This document shows, piece after piece, positions 1 through 11,125 of a stretch of DNA of 64,000 nucleotides. Under the pieces are notes generated by a model. It searched no databases, had not been told where the DNA came from, and was given only the letters and a program-made list of their open reading frames with translations. Numbering within the stretch: position 1 is the first letter of the stretch; every line of letters begins with the position of its first letter. The position numbers were made by a program, and so were the translations under genes. The stretch is from Berberis thunbergii. Lineage: Eukaryota > Streptophyta > Magnoliopsida > Ranunculales > Berberidaceae. The stretch spans positions 372,001-436,000 of the forward strand of contig QNQO01000197.1 in the NCBI GenBank assembly GCA_003290165.1, in the 5' to 3' direction.

Positions 1-169
1 CATGTTTTTTACTTGGGTAGCATTAACTCACTCATGATCACGCCAATTCATTATGCAATGACTTAGAATGAATAAAATAGGGTATTTGCTTGTGCATTAA
101 TATGACATGATAGCAATGAGCATGCACATGTGACTCAAAGAAAAGCATGCACGCTTGACTCAAAGAAGT

Positions 170-860
170 GCCCCTTTACAGGTGATTAGCATTAAATTGG
201 TCTCTGAACAAATCTTGATCGTAAAAGTAAACAGTTGCATCAAATTGGACCCAATGAGCCAAAGAGAGAAAAAAAAAGTGAAGGAAAAGAGAGCATGTAG
301 GGCAAACGTTAGTTGTCATATGGATATTTTTGAGAGACTTCAATTTGTTGGATAGTCATAGAGATGGAGAACATCGGACCTACAAACATATATACAAGTG
401 GGCTTGAAGAAGAGTTCAATCTATTGCTTGCTCAAACTTTATTTATAAATAACTTAGTTGGCTAAGAGAAAACGATCTTAGACTAGTTGAAATGTCCACA
501 CTCGTCCAACAACATAGAAAAAGTGTACACTTTCAGTATATTAGATCCTTGACAAAAGAAACAAAGCTGAGCCTGAGATTGCCTACAACATGCATGAAAA
601 AGTGTATATTGAAGTTACAATACAATGCTCATCATTTCTATAGATTGATAATACTTTTTTACCCTGGAGAGGAGAAAGAGAGGGGGATGAGATGACAATA
701 CCTAATACACCACAACATACACTTGAATCAGTGGACACATACCATGATCTCACAAGATAAGTTTGACTCTCCATTCCAAGAATGGGACGCAAAAAAGAAA
801 ACTCATTGGATGTCTCTTTGTAAAATACTCTAAATATGACTTCCATGACTCGTCCAGTCT
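170..860. repeat. Left arm of large imperfect inverted repeat
   Basis: Read in reverse complement, this stretch aligns with 3190-3815, with many shared blocks: CATAGAAAAAGTGTACAC near 520, the blocks around GGACCTACAAACAT near 380, and TCATGGTATGTG near 745. Identity by eye is roughly three quarters, with small indels. Both arms contain an exon-like segment followed by a GTATGT donor and a pyrimidine-rich stretch ending in CCAG, so the duplicated unit looks like a piece of a spliced gene. The peptide ends in residues such as TYLVRSW, and I do not recognise it. I see no terminal transposon motif or target duplication at the outer ends. Confidence 0.75.
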
Positions 861-1237
861 TCCACATAAATGTTCACCCTGGATCTGCCCTTGGATTGCC
901 ATAGAAATTCAAATAAGTAGTAGCCTAGGAAGGAAATATTATATAATTTTGGAATGAATCTTACCAAGAGCAATAAGACTAATCTTCTTGGTCCCATTAG
1001 GCAGTGGATGAGCAGGAAGATGATTGGCTCAAGAGCAATCTGGTTGAGGAGCAGGAGCTCTCTTAGTGCCATTGCCGTTGAGGTAATGAAGCTACTTTTT
1101 TGGGTCAGAAGAGTTCATATCATGCGACCTGATTTGGAAGGACCATATGTTGTTGTGGCTCCCTATGCTCTGGTCTGGCTGGGGCTTATGAGGGCGGGGA
1201 CGAAGGATGCCATGTATTTTGGGGCCCTGATACCAAT
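861..1237. other. Spacer inside inverted repeat, no supported gene
   Basis: Open frames exist on both strands here (for example + from 954), but none has a recognisable domain and the plus frame runs straight into the inserted LTR. The segment 1197-1227 is repeated almost exactly at 1475-1505 on the far side of that LTR. Confidence 0.4.
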
Positions 1238-1474
1238 TGTTGGCTTGCCGGGCGTGTGCGCGTGCGCGCATCTGGGTCCACTATACATAACAACGATATT
1301 GTCTTCAACTTAAACACCTGCAATCTTGGGCCTACCATCCGGGCCACAGGTGTGAGGTTTTTATTATCTTAAAATGCCTCGTTGCTATGAGGGAGTAGAC
1401 CACTCCCTTATAAACCTTAGTGACGACTCCACCTTACTTGATGTGGGACTATTCAAGCCAATTTTATCCCAACA
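1238..1474 (-). mobile_element. Solo LTR of a TRIM retrotransposon
   Basis: The sequence begins TGTTGGC and ends CCCAACA, and in reverse complement it matches both LTRs of the complete TRIM at 37667-38500 (the ACTCCCTTATAAACC / GACGACTCC / CTTGATGTGGGACTATTC region is diagnostic). It is 237 bp against 230 and 226 bp for those LTRs. No PBS, PPT or partner LTR lies next to it, so it is a solo LTR formed by LTR-LTR recombination or a very decayed copy. The adjacent 5-mers (CCAAT and GGGAC) do not match. Instead a 31-bp near-repeat flanks the insertion. Confidence 0.8.
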
Positions 1475-1505
1475 GGGACAAAGGATGCCATATATTTTGG
1501 GGCCC

Positions 1506-3040
1506 CGGGAAGGGGGGGGGGGTGTTTGTGGTGGAGATGCATTCTATGAAATATGAGCATGTAATTGATGTAGGGGGAAATATTTTAACTCCTAAGTTGG
1601 AATTTTCATTTTGAGCAACCATGGCAACATAACAGATAGCTGCATCCTTGTGATATATTTGCACCAACCCTGAGAAATTCCTCTTGACATGATTGACCCT
1701 AGTAAAACAAAGTCAGTCTTAAATGAACAATGAACAGTTTTCCCTCTAATGGAGTCAATAGAAAAATGGTAAAACATTTTATTCCAAACTTAGTTTACTG
1801 TTCCTGTTCTTTTTAAATTTACCTGTCCAAGTTCAGAAACAATTATTTGATGTCGTTTTTGTAATTTTTTGCAATGCAGGATTGTCTCTTTACCTTCCAA
1901 TCTGGACTTCATGATTTTCAATCATCGTGGAAGAGTGTTCCCAGAAAATGTGAAATTTAAAGGATTCTGATGAATTACAAGTTTGCAAATTGTTCTTGGA
2001 TTTACAAAATAGGTGAATGGTGTGGGCTTCTCAGATTTTGGATGGATGCTGGTATTTTTAGTTGAGATTGCAGGAAATGATATTAATGCCTCTACTTATG
2101 AAGTGCACATGATTAGATACTTGGCAGTTATATGTTTATGTGTAAATCAGATCCACTTTAAAGATTGGCATTGATAAAGAACAAAATTGATCTTAAAACG
2201 AAATATTAATTTATCTCTTGGACAAGCAGTGGGGTTGCTGTAGTAAAGGTTCACTTCATCTTGGTAGTTGAAGTTTGGTTGATTAGCTTAAAACTTTCTG
2301 ATTGTCCCATCTAGTCCTACTGAGTGACATGGGATCCTAACCTGACAAGCGTAATTTTATCATTGCATTCTGTTTTTAATTTGTCGTGGCAACTTTACTC
2401 AAGATATTGTAATGCTCATTTGTTTGCTAAGCAAGGTTCAGTTTTTGGTAACTAAATCTGCCTAACTGCGAGATCTTGAATTTTGCATTTTTGGAGTTGA
2501 TCCTTTCCTGCTTCTAGTGTGACGATGATATCAGTATAGAGGGATTGCATGGCAACAGAGGGTTGTCTGATATCGCAGCCAAATGAGGATAATGAATGGG
2601 ATCTTTATTGATCCTTGGTGAGAATGGATGGAACCTGATATGTTAAGCATTTTGGAGGAGTGGGAACAGATATAAGTAGTTTGTTTCAAAGAATCTTATC
2701 GGATGTATGCTGCTATTTGTCAAACAACGAGTTAAAAATGCCATCTATACAGTGAATTCCTGGTACATGAGTCATGACAGAATAGAAATTGCTAGTGGAA
2801 AGATTTGAAAGATGATTTTGGAGTTCTGGGACGAGGTAATGCAGGGGATAATAAGCAACTGATTGGAACAGAGAAGCATGTTAATCAGACATTCACCAGC
2901 TGGAAAGAAAGGAAAATCAGTTTGGCAAGGAAATTTTACTTGGAAGCTGACCTTGGTTGGTGCACATTTTGACCAGGCTGAATATTTATTTGAAAGATTG
3001 AACTAATCATGGAAGTTGTTTCCAGTGAATTCGAGCACTA
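1506..3040. other. Spacer without a recognisable gene
   Basis: No open frame of useful length, RNA gene or terminal repeat is visible. Composition is ordinary AT-rich plant intergenic or intronic sequence. It contains a poly-G run at about 1510-1521. Confidence 0.5.
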
Positions 3041-3048
3041 CTACAGTG

Positions 3049-3166
3049 CCTGGTGGTATGCCTGGTGCCACCAGGTACCGTCTATTTGTTGCGAGAAATG
3101 TAATAATGCATATCTCGAGGCAGATGGTCGGTGCCTGGTGGGTACCAGGCATACCACAGATTTTTC
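3049..3166. mobile_element. Short foldback element (MITE-like)
   Basis: The left end GTGGTATGCCTGGTGCCACC (about 3052) pairs with the right end, whose reverse complement reads GTGGTATGCCTGGTACCCACC. The centre, GCGAGAAATGTAATAATGCATATCTCGAGG, is itself nearly palindromic. That central CTCGAG/ATCTCGAG core is shared with the foldbacks at 15641-15840 and 38833-39022. I could not find an exact 9-bp target duplication, so the family assignment rests on the shared core. Confidence 0.55.
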
Positions 3167-3189
3167 CAATTCACAAAGACATCAATGAA

Positions 3190-3815
3190 TAGACTCTTCT
3201 CTTTCGCACCCCATTCATCTCGCTTGAAGCGACAAGCTTATCTTGCCAGATCATGGTATGTGTACTTTTTCATTTTCATGTGTATATTATGGTGTATTGA
3301 GTATTGCCTTCTCATTTTGCATCCAGGAAAAAAGAAAACAAAATGTTATCCATTTATAAAAATAATGAGTTTTGTACTGTAACTTCAGTATATACTTTTT
3401 AATGCATGTAGGGCCTCAAAGGGCTCAGCTCTAGGGTCTAAAATAATGTGTGCACACTTTTTCTATGTTTTTTGTTTGACGAGTTGGACGCGCTTTCGAC
3501 AAGTCTTAAGTCGATCATCAACTCTTTGCCAACCAAATTACTTTAGTTCTTTGAAGCAAAATATCTAAACTCTTCGCCCAAGCCCACTTCACCTGTATAA
3601 TTCAAGTTTGTAGGTCCAAAGGAGTTCTCCATCTCTCGTGACTCTCATCTCTACCAAGTTGAAATCTGTAATGACAACTAAACACTTGCTCTACAAGCTC
3701 TCTTTCCAATCACATTTTTGCTCTTTTTTAGGCTAATGGGGTCTAAGTCGATGCAAGTCTTAATTTGCTGAGTATGATTTGATATGAGACCAATTTGGCG
3801 ATTTTCACCTGCAAT
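3190..3815. repeat. Right arm of large imperfect inverted repeat
   Basis: Partner of the arm at 170-860 in opposite orientation, with about 2.3 kb between arms. The exon-like segment ends at TCATG before GTATGTGTAC, and the putative acceptor is GCATCCAG near 3326. Arms of this length and orientation would give a long imperfect hairpin if transcribed through. It could be a rearranged gene duplication, or long terminal inverted repeats of an old MULE whose ends have decayed. Confidence 0.75.
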
Positions 3816-4105
3816 GAGGACACAAAGGGAGACTAACTATGTCCGGTTGCTTACTTGGTCGGGTCATGGATGAACTTTGATGCTTATTCTCTCCTAGGCA
3901 ATGCTTGAGATTCCATGCATTTCAATATAAAACTTGACCTCCTCATGATGGGATTGTTAGGCCATATCACTTTCTTAATAATTGGATGAGAATTGTCAAT
4001 GGGGTGCAGCTAATTTAGCGTGTTTACCTTGACAAGGTTTTTTGGCTCCCACAGATTTGAAGAGAATTGTTTTCACATATGATAAAAATAACATCATTGA
4101 ACAAT
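3816..4105. other. AT-rich intergenic sequence
   Basis: Nothing recognisable beyond ordinary AT-rich sequence. Confidence 0.5.
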
Positions 4106-4174
4106 GTTGAGATGCCGAGTTGGTCTAAGGCAGCCATATTAAGGTTCTGGTCCGAAAGGGCATGGGTTCAACAT
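4106..4174 (+). pseudogene. tRNA-Leu(AAG) pseudogene, 3' truncated
   Basis: The sequence follows plant cytosolic tRNA-Leu: D-arm block GCCGAGTTGGTCTAAGGC, an anticodon loop TTAAGGT (anticodon AAG), the long variable arm ending GGTCCGAAAGGGC, and the start of the T arm TGGGTTCAA. After that the T-arm 3' half and the acceptor strand are missing; the sequence continues CATTTATTTTATG instead. The 5' half of the anticodon stem reads CCATA, which no longer pairs fully with TCTGG. This is a dead tRNA copy or a tRNA-derived SINE head, not a working gene. Confidence 0.75.
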
Positions 4175-5808
4175 TTATTTTATGAGTCATGATGCCATGC
4201 TTTTGTTTTACTGACTTGACACTTAATATCTCTTTTGTTAAATCCATCATCTCATTCATCAAAACAAATTTTAAAGTCCATCATCTTATTGATGGTCAAA
4301 CCCATCATTCCATCCATCGATGGCCAAACCCATCACCCCATCCCTGTTTGGAGGCATGTTTTAGATGTCTTCTCTCCAAAAACAGGTGCATAGCACCATC
4401 CAGACACTAGAAATTTTGTTATTTTATATATATTTTACTGAAAAAAAACCACCCTTTTTAAAAATAAATAGGTGACAATCAATAAATTTGAACTCTTGGT
4501 TAGGGAATGCGTTTCATTTTAGATAAGAACATAGGATCTTGCACCACAACGAACACCCAAGTTAGAGATGGCTCCTACAATTTCCACATTTAAGTGACAA
4601 TCCATGTGGTTCCAATACCCATAGCTTCTCCAATATTACATTGCATTTCATACTTCCAATTGAATGATTCATCTTATTTGTTGATAGATCTAACAACACT
4701 TCAATTTGATCCAAACAACTAAAAACTTTAATGAAAAGTTCCCTAATCTTTTACTATTCAAATGCACACACTCAACCTTAAAGTATGAAGTTGAAATGTT
4801 AAATCAATTGAAGGTCCAATTCAAAAAATTATTGCTAATTATTTATTACATTTATTTAACCATGTGAGATAACATGAACATGTTTAAGATGGTCTCAAAC
4901 ATCTGGATAATATTCTTGTGTATAAGTTGGGATTAATTGGTACACATTGTGTACCACATGTACTTGCTAAGGCGATGCTTTTTAGTTAACAAGGGTGCCA
5001 CATATACAGTTGTTAATTTGCCGTGCTACCTACAATGAAAATAAAAAAGAAAAATGCAAAAAAAATTAGGCGGTAGGCTTTCACGTGTTATCACAATTTC
5101 ACCTATGGTGTATCTATATTAGTAAAATAGCATTTACTCGAAAAGCTTAAATTGTTAGAAAGAAATGATGTACAATATAGAATGACAAGGAAGACATGGT
5201 TGTTGTTATGAGTACTATAGAGTGAATGATCGGTATGTCGCATGGTAGGGGTGTGTGATAGATAAATAGCCTGGTGTTAGGCTGCACTATAAGAGCGGTT
5301 TAATTTGGTTCCCTTGATACTAATATGTAACAACCACGTCCCATGTTCATTCGGTCTCCTTAGTTAGCCAGAGTTCGGTGCAGTATGTATATGCATCATA
5401 CATTCCTCAATACAAATATGTTAATTATATTTTAACATGTTTTGGTGATGGATTTGGCTCCATCGGTAGATAGATCACCAAATGTATAATGCCATATACA
5501 TATCAAAGTGAATCCACTAATACCATGCAAACATGTCACAAAAAACTTGTTAGAGTAGAAAGCATTTGTACAAATTTAAATTAATAAGTTTTTTAAAAAA
5601 GAATTGAAATAACAGAGAAAATAGAATAAAGGAAAACAGATGTGCCTAGCTAGGCTATTTAATTTAAGTGGTTTTTCCTCTCAAAACAACACAAATCATT
5701 TTTCTCAAGGAATATTTTCCATGGAAAAGAAAACCTATAAAATCTCAAGGCCATCCTCTACTTTTTCTCACTTTCTCTATTGCCTTTCCTTTCCTTGTAT
5801 CAGTGAGT
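4175..5808. other. AT-rich intergenic sequence
   Basis: No supported gene. There is a short run of CCATCAT/CCATC-type repeats near 4240-4350. The remainder is AT-rich with no clear terminal repeats. Confidence 0.5.
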
Positions 5809-5962
5809 GAGGCTAAGGAATCACAGGATCAGAATGATGTGACATCGTCAGAAGAAGTTTTTTACAACCTCAAGATACACATAAAGTTTGTGATGCATTT
5901 CATCATTATTTCAAAATCACGCTACGTCATCCTAATTACAAATACCTGATTTCCTAGCATTT
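5809..5962. mobile_element. MITE-like repeat, copy 1
   Basis: The sequence from GAGGCTAAGGAATCACAGG to CCTGATTTCCTAGC is repeated, diverged, at 39233-39402. Shared internal blocks include ATGTGACATCGTCAGA, TTTTTTACAACCT and AGATACACATAAA. The two ends are inverted (GGCTAAGGAATCA against the reverse complement of TGATTTCCTAGC). Two dispersed copies with inverted ends suggest a small non-autonomous DNA transposon; the superfamily is undetermined. Confidence 0.6.
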
Positions 5963-6767
5963 TTGTTTAATCAGTTGTTTGGAATCATTTTCTTTTAAAA
6001 CCAATTAAACATATCAAATCCTTATTGTCAATTTAGCGTGCCCATATCCTCCTTATATTTATTCTTTTTTAATGTTTATTCCTCTTCTTTCTTCCGTCCT
6101 TCTTTTTCTTCTTCTGACTTTCTAAATTACACATTTCAAAACAGACTCTTACACTATTTTCCCCACATTTTACCAAATTCATCGGGTCTAAGTCCTAACT
6201 CATTCATACTTGCTTTAATAAACCCCATTTCGTATTAACTAGCTCTATGGTTGATTTTCTTTTTGTTAATCGCTTGATTACATTTGGAATGAAAATGTAG
6301 TACATTATGAACAAATTAGTACCAGCGATCAAATTGCATGCATGTGGAACAATTAATATTTGGTAGAAATAACTATTGGGACAAAAATTAACAACGCATT
6401 GTACTTGAATTTCCAAATAAAACTCTCTACATCAACCTCTTTTAATCAGGTTTTTATTTATTTATTTATATGTAATATTGTTGAAAGAGACATGACTTGT
6501 TGAAATCGACTTAACATGGTTTGCACAAAAGCAAGGTCTCGTACTCTCACGTGAATCGGTCTCTTCATCTTAGCCTTCACTTTCATGAAAAATTAAACGA
6601 AGTAAAATAAAATTCCATAGTGAAACCTTCGACTTTGTTGAGTTTTTTTTTTCTTTCGAGATGCGTGTGAGAGGGTTCATCCAACAATCTCAGAGTTCTC
6701 TCATTCATCACTTTCATGTTTTTACTTCAACTACCCACATTGTCTTTTTTAAGTACTTATTTCACAC
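5963..6767. other. Intergenic sequence upstream of SAUR gene
   Basis: No gene. A GAGACA hexamer at 6487-6492 is the TGTCTC auxin-response core on the minus strand, about 385 bp before the SAUR start codon. A single hexamer can arise by chance, so this is only a pointer. Confidence 0.4.
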
Positions 6768-6775
6768 TATATATA
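6768..6775 (+). promoter_or_regulatory. TATA box of the SAUR gene
   Basis: TATATATA lies 100 bp before the ATG at 6875, in the usual position for a short plant 5' UTR. The sequence between the box and the start codon has no upstream ATG. Confidence 0.65.
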
Positions 6776-6874
6776 GCCCTTTGTAAGGTGCTCATTTTTA
6801 TCACACCATCACCATAAGTTGATATACAAAAAAATAGCAATTCGCAATTTTGAAACAATAGCAAGTTAGCAACA

Positions 6875-7195
6875 ATGGTTGGGAGAAAGAAAATTAGGGT
6901 TGTGGTAGAGAAGTTACAAAGGAGTTTTTCTCAAGCCATGAGATTATCTCCGGATAGAGAATTTGAAGAAGTATGTGAACCGCTATCGGTGCCAGAGGAT
7001 GTCAAAGAAGGGCATTTCGCGGTGATTGTGGTCGGTGAAGGACATCCTAAACGGTATGTTGTGGCGTTGAGCTACTTGACACATCCGGCGTTCCTAAGGT
7101 TGTTACAACAAGCCGCAGAGGAGTATGGGTTTGATCATGATGGTGTCCTTACCATCCCTTGCAGATCGAGTGAACTCGAGAGCATATTTGGCTGA
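6875..7195 (+). CDS. SAUR family protein (small auxin-up RNA)
   Basis: Single-exon 106-residue protein, typical in length and intronless structure for SAURs. These small plant proteins are induced by auxin and promote cell expansion by inhibiting PP2C.D phosphatases and so keeping plasma-membrane H+-ATPases active. The SAUR core is present in order: VPEDVKEGHFAV (about residues 41-52), a KRYVVALSYLTHPAFL block (about 61-76), LLQQAAEEYGF (about 77-87), and the C-terminal LTIPC with an acidic tail. The N terminus is basic (GRKKIRVVVEKL). The start follows AACA before ATG and a TATA box 100 bp upstream. The frame is open to TGA with no lesions, so it is probably functional. The second SAUR at 40449 is diverged, so this is not a recent tandem pair. 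Confidence 0.9.
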   Translation: MVGRKKIRVVVEKLQRSFSQAMRLSPDREFEEVCEPLSVPEDVKEGHFAVIVVGEGHPKRYVVALSYLTHPAFLRLLQQAAEEYGFDHDGVLTIPCRSSELESIFG

Positions 7196-7488
7196 TCAAT
7201 GGAAGGAGCAAATGGATGTTGGTGCTATGGTTGGCAACTGGGATTCTTGCAAAACCATGGTGACAAGTTGCTGGAAAAAAATATTTTCTAGCGAAACTAG
7301 TTTAATTTCTACCTTGCATGGGTTATTCTTGTCCTTTGTTAGTGTACTCTGGTTTATTGTAGACTACTTTTTTTTTCACCAAAATTTGTAACTTCTCACT
7401 GTCTCTTGTATGTAACTTCATTTTAGTAATTTGGCTAAGCCTGATGAATATTTGAATAGCTACAAATTACCTTTTCAGTACCGAAAGT
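7196..7488. other. 3' flank of SAUR gene
   Basis: Probable 3' UTR and intergenic DNA. The overlapping frame at 7125-7391 shares the SAUR sequence out of frame and is not a gene. Confidence 0.5.
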
Positions 7489-8276
7489 TAGGGGTGGGTA
7501 TCCCATCTCGTGATCCGTCCCGATTTTTCGGGTCTTAATGGGATTGAATAATTCCATTTCGATCCCGTCCCGTCCCGTCCCGATCTAGAATGGGATGGGA
7601 TGAGATGAAGATTTTCAATCCCGCCAATCCCGTCCCGTCCCGAGCTAATTTTTAATATTTATTATTAATATTTTTATTTATTTATTTATTTTAGGATTGC
7701 AATATTAGTGTAATAGAAGAAAAATGAATTTAGTTGAAATCAATTAGTCTATATCTGCAACTACTTGATGTTGGTATATTTCTAGAATTCTAAATGAATT
7801 ATTTAATTGCAAACTCTTTAAAACTCAAAATGGGATTGCTAACTACATTGGAGATTTTATTTTGTGTCAAGACAATGAATTTAATGACTGTTTTTTAAAG
7901 CAATAATGAAACATTCTTCTTAGCACCCCAAATCTACTCATCCTTTTGTTCACTAGCTATTCGACACAGTAGAGCAGGTCCATCATTGCCATTATACTGT
8001 CCAAATCTTAATCATTCAAAACTCTGCAAAAATCTTAATTACAGGGTGAATTTCTGCTATCATTTATGGTAGTTTATTATGATGTTGCATACTTAATCCA
8101 AGGCTATCATTTATGTGTAGTTCAATGAATTGCCTTTGCCTATTTTCAACTAAGCAAATTGGGTCTTGGGTAAGCAGCAATTTGTCAAAAAATGAGAGCA
8201 CGCTGATCCCGTCCCGTCCCGATCCCGTATAAATGGGATGGGATAGGGATGGGTCTATCTCGCCCCACCCCGTCCC
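7489..8276. mobile_element. hAT-like non-autonomous element, right end unclear
   Basis: It starts TAGGGGTGGGTATCCC, close to the reverse-complement end TAGGGGTGGGCA of the 42502-43680 element, and both flanks are rich in CCCGTCCCGTCCCGA tandem units (7561-7650 and 8206-8275) around an AT-rich centre. No matching CCACCCCTA end or copy of the 8-mer CCGAAAGT was found on the right, so the element may be truncated or mutated near 8276. Confidence 0.5.
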
Positions 8277-8289
8277 GTGCCTGTACTCA

Positions 8290-8679
8290 GAGTTTTTGCA
8301 AATTATTTCATTAATTTGAGTAGAATTTTAAAACAGAATGTTCTTGTTGTTTTCGTCGACTAAGTGAGTTCAAAATTTGACATCACTTTTTTCCTTGAGA
8401 AATTTAAATTTCAAGGGAAAAAATAAAATGAAAAAAAAGGCAGGAGATAATTTAATTTGGACAAACTTTATACCTATTTAGTTTAATTTAATTATCAATT
8501 TTAGCAATGCGTTTTAAATATTTTTATTCCTTTTGTTGTTGTTATTTATAACATTTACTGTCGAACACTTTATTATATTTTCATTCCCGTTGAGTTGGGA
8601 TTTAGTAACTTTCGATTGAAGTTCAGACTCAATTTACTTCTTCTATCACAGAAAATTTTTAAAATTTTAATTTTATTTT
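8290..8679. other. AT-rich intergenic sequence
   Basis: No gene or repeat structure recognised. It ends in ATTTT, the left copy of the target duplication of the adjoining retrotransposon. Confidence 0.5.
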
Positions 8680-9242
8680 TGATGCATCCAAAAATCGTCA
8701 TCTTGTGAGTTTGATTTGCAAAACCACTGGTAGACTGCAAAGACTACATTTTTGGTGGCCGAAGACAACCTCAGATGCTTAAGTTAGTAACTTTGTTGGA
8801 AAAAGAAAACAATTATGGACAAAACTAAGTTAAAGTTGCATACATTTGTCAAGAGTTCCCTTTACCTTTTATAATGGTCGTAGTTAACTCTCCGTGTGAC
8901 TTAAGCATATGAGATGCAACGGAAGGAGATGCTTCTATAACAATCTCATTCTTAATGGAGATGCGTTTGTGGAGGCATAAGACCTTTCATGGCTCTTTCT
9001 TGGTGCAACGTTCTTCCTCGATGATAGAACGTGTGACGGGCTTGGATTTGACCTTTGATTAGTCTGGGTCTGGATTCGGGTCCTGCCATTCTTCCTTAGA
9101 GCTGGGCCTATTTCAGGCCTCTATAATTGTCCTCAGTCCTTTTGGGCTTTATGAGCCGCCTAATGGATCGGGCGCTGTATTCTTGTGATGGGACTTCATG
9201 TCACATGTACGGTCATGATATTCGGTCCATTTTGATTTATCA
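8680..9242 (-). repeat. 3' LTR of gypsy copy 1
   Basis: 563 bp. On the minus strand it begins TGATAAATCAAAATGG and ends GGATGCATCA. It matches 14634-15201 along its full length with many substitutions. Next to it on the internal side is the PPT (9243-9257). Confidence 0.88.
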
Positions 9243-9257
9243 TTAGCTACTTCCCCC
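9243..9257 (-). promoter_or_regulatory. Polypurine tract of gypsy copy 1
   Basis: On the minus strand it reads GGGGGAAGTAGCTAA immediately before the 3' LTR start TGATAAATC. The same motif borders the LTR remnant of copy 2 near 49045, which supports the boundary. Confidence 0.7.
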
Positions 9258-9567
9258 TCAATTAGTGGGTATGTTCAAGTATCCACTAACTGTGTTATAG
9301 TTTCATTTTTATCACAACATTACGGCTTGGTTAGTGCCCTTGATATCTGTCATTTCTGCTTTATCCTCCGTTGTTCCATTCACCTGTTCATTTTGGCACA
9401 ATTTTTGGGATCTTGTGCTGGTTTAACACTTTGCATGTTCTCTCAGAGCTGTCCCTTCGTTGCCCATTCCTATAAAAAGGAGAGGTTTGGCATATGCTCT
9501 TCTTCCTTCTGCATCTTCTCATTTTTTGGTTGTTAACCTTTTGATTTTTCGAATTTGTCCCTTTGCT

Positions 9568-11125
9568 ATGTCTAACTCCATAGTTTTGGGTGGTGACGCT
9601 CTTGCCGTTTGCGAAACTTACTTTACACCCAAGAAGGCAACACGCGTGACTCTGGATAACATCCATCACGATTACTCCTTGCCTGATGATTTGGAGATTG
9701 TTCTCCCCGGGGATGATGACAGTCCTTGTCGTCCTCGTTCTGGATACATTGCTTTGTATTCAGGTATGTTTCATGTTGGTTTTAGGCTTCCGACTCCTTC
9801 TATCATTTGGGAGTATTTGAATTTGGTCGAAATCGCTCCGATTCAACTTGTTCCCAATGGTTGGAAGGTATTGATTTTGACCTTGGCGAGGGCTGATGTT
9901 GCTCATCCCTATGAATGTCAGGGTTTTGCATTCCCTTCTAGAGTTTAGTGTGGACCCTAGTTACACTTGTCGCTAGTAATCTCCTCCCTGTTTCAAGGAT
10001 TTGTGAGAAGAGTATGTGGGTTGGTCAAGGTCCTAGTTTTACGCCTCTCTTTCTTCTAACCATTTTAGGTTCCGCGGAGATCAGGTTCTGCAATCGTTTC
10101 GGGAGCCTAAAAAGGCCGAATTGTCACTGTCTTAGGAAGTGCAGGACTTCCGTTGTTGGTTTTGTGATATTCCTCAAGTATCGGTAGAAGATTTCTTTTC
10201 TTCGAACGCCTTTGTCTGTGGTGGTCTGCTTGAGTCGGGTAGGGCAGGCATTGCTTCTGAGATTACCGTTGTGCGTGTTGGTGACACAGGAGTCCCTGCT
10301 TCTGTTTCTACTCGAGGTTCTAGGAACGTTGTTTCTATTGTTAAGAAAAGAAAAGTTCCTAGGCCTCCTAGCCCCTCCAAGACATCGACCGTTAGTTCTG
10401 GCCGTGTTTCGAAGAGGAAAAAGCTTGCTTTTATTGTTCTTGACTCCGCCAGAACCCCTTCTCATCTTGCCTCTCTTCAGAAGGGGGGTCGTGGTTCTGG
10501 TGATGATGCTTCTGCTCGTGAGGACGAAGAGGTAAATCGAGTCCTCGAGGTAAGTAAGAAACAAATTTCTTGCCTTCTGGATGATCATGAGAAGAAGCTT
10601 GTTGCTTCCTATGGCTTGTCGAATTTTGCCGGCTCGTCGATTGATGATTTGCACATCATCGAGACTAAAATGCTTCAGATGGGCGTTTGGCTGTCGACTA
10701 ATCCGAAGGGTACTAAGACTTTGGATGATTTTGATTATGATTCGTCAGTAGAGGATCAAGTTGCTGCTCGTTCTTGAGATCACAAGCTTGCCATTTCTTA
10801 TGTTGTTGCTGGTGCTTCGGGAGCTCGTGCTCTCCTTATGATTCCCGCCCTTCTTCTTCCTGTTCTCTCCCTGCTCCTTCCGGTTCATGACCTATTCTTC
10901 CTAATTTTGGCGAAACCTGGCCCGGCCCTCTGAGGTTGATGTTCAGGATAGTGTTCGCAACCTTATTGGCTGCTGTCACGGGCGGTTGGCTAACAAAGCT
11001 CCTATGCCTGTGCGTCAACCATGTCATCATATTGACTGCCAAAATCTTATGGAGGGGATGATGCATCTTACTTACGCGACTATTATGGGGTCAGTAAGTA
11101 AGGTGCCTCGTGATCAGGCTACTCA
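9568..11125 (+). pseudogene. Antisense ORF of gypsy copy 1 (Transposase_28-like), truncated
   Basis: This reads opposite to pol. From ATG 9568 the frame gives MSNSIVLGGDALAVC and then a block around YIALYSGMFHVGFRLPTPSI, WEYLNL and LVPNGWKVL. This resembles the putative gypsy-type transposon domain (Pfam Transposase_28, PF04195) found in antisense ORFs of Tat-lineage elements. The frame shifts near 9946, resumes around 10139 (DFRCWFCDIPQ) and continues to 10777 through a basic, serine-rich region (PRPPSPSK, KRKKL). Compared with copy 2 it is cut off at about 11125, losing the coiled-coil and acidic C-terminal part. The function of these ORFs is not established. Confidence 0.65.

Noticed and set aside
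954..1313. 119-residue plus-strand frame that could be a small membrane protein
   Set aside because: The last third is inside the inserted TRIM LTR and the rest matches no family; equal-length frames exist on the other strand.
6487..6492. Auxin-response element TGTCTC (minus strand) upstream of SAUR
   Set aside because: A single hexamer 385 bp from the start codon is expected by chance; not called as a feature.
10124..10654. 176-residue minus-strand frame, and its counterpart at 50000-50332
   Set aside because: Shadow of the serine/lysine-rich antisense ORF of the gypsy element; the plus-strand frame has the domain similarity.
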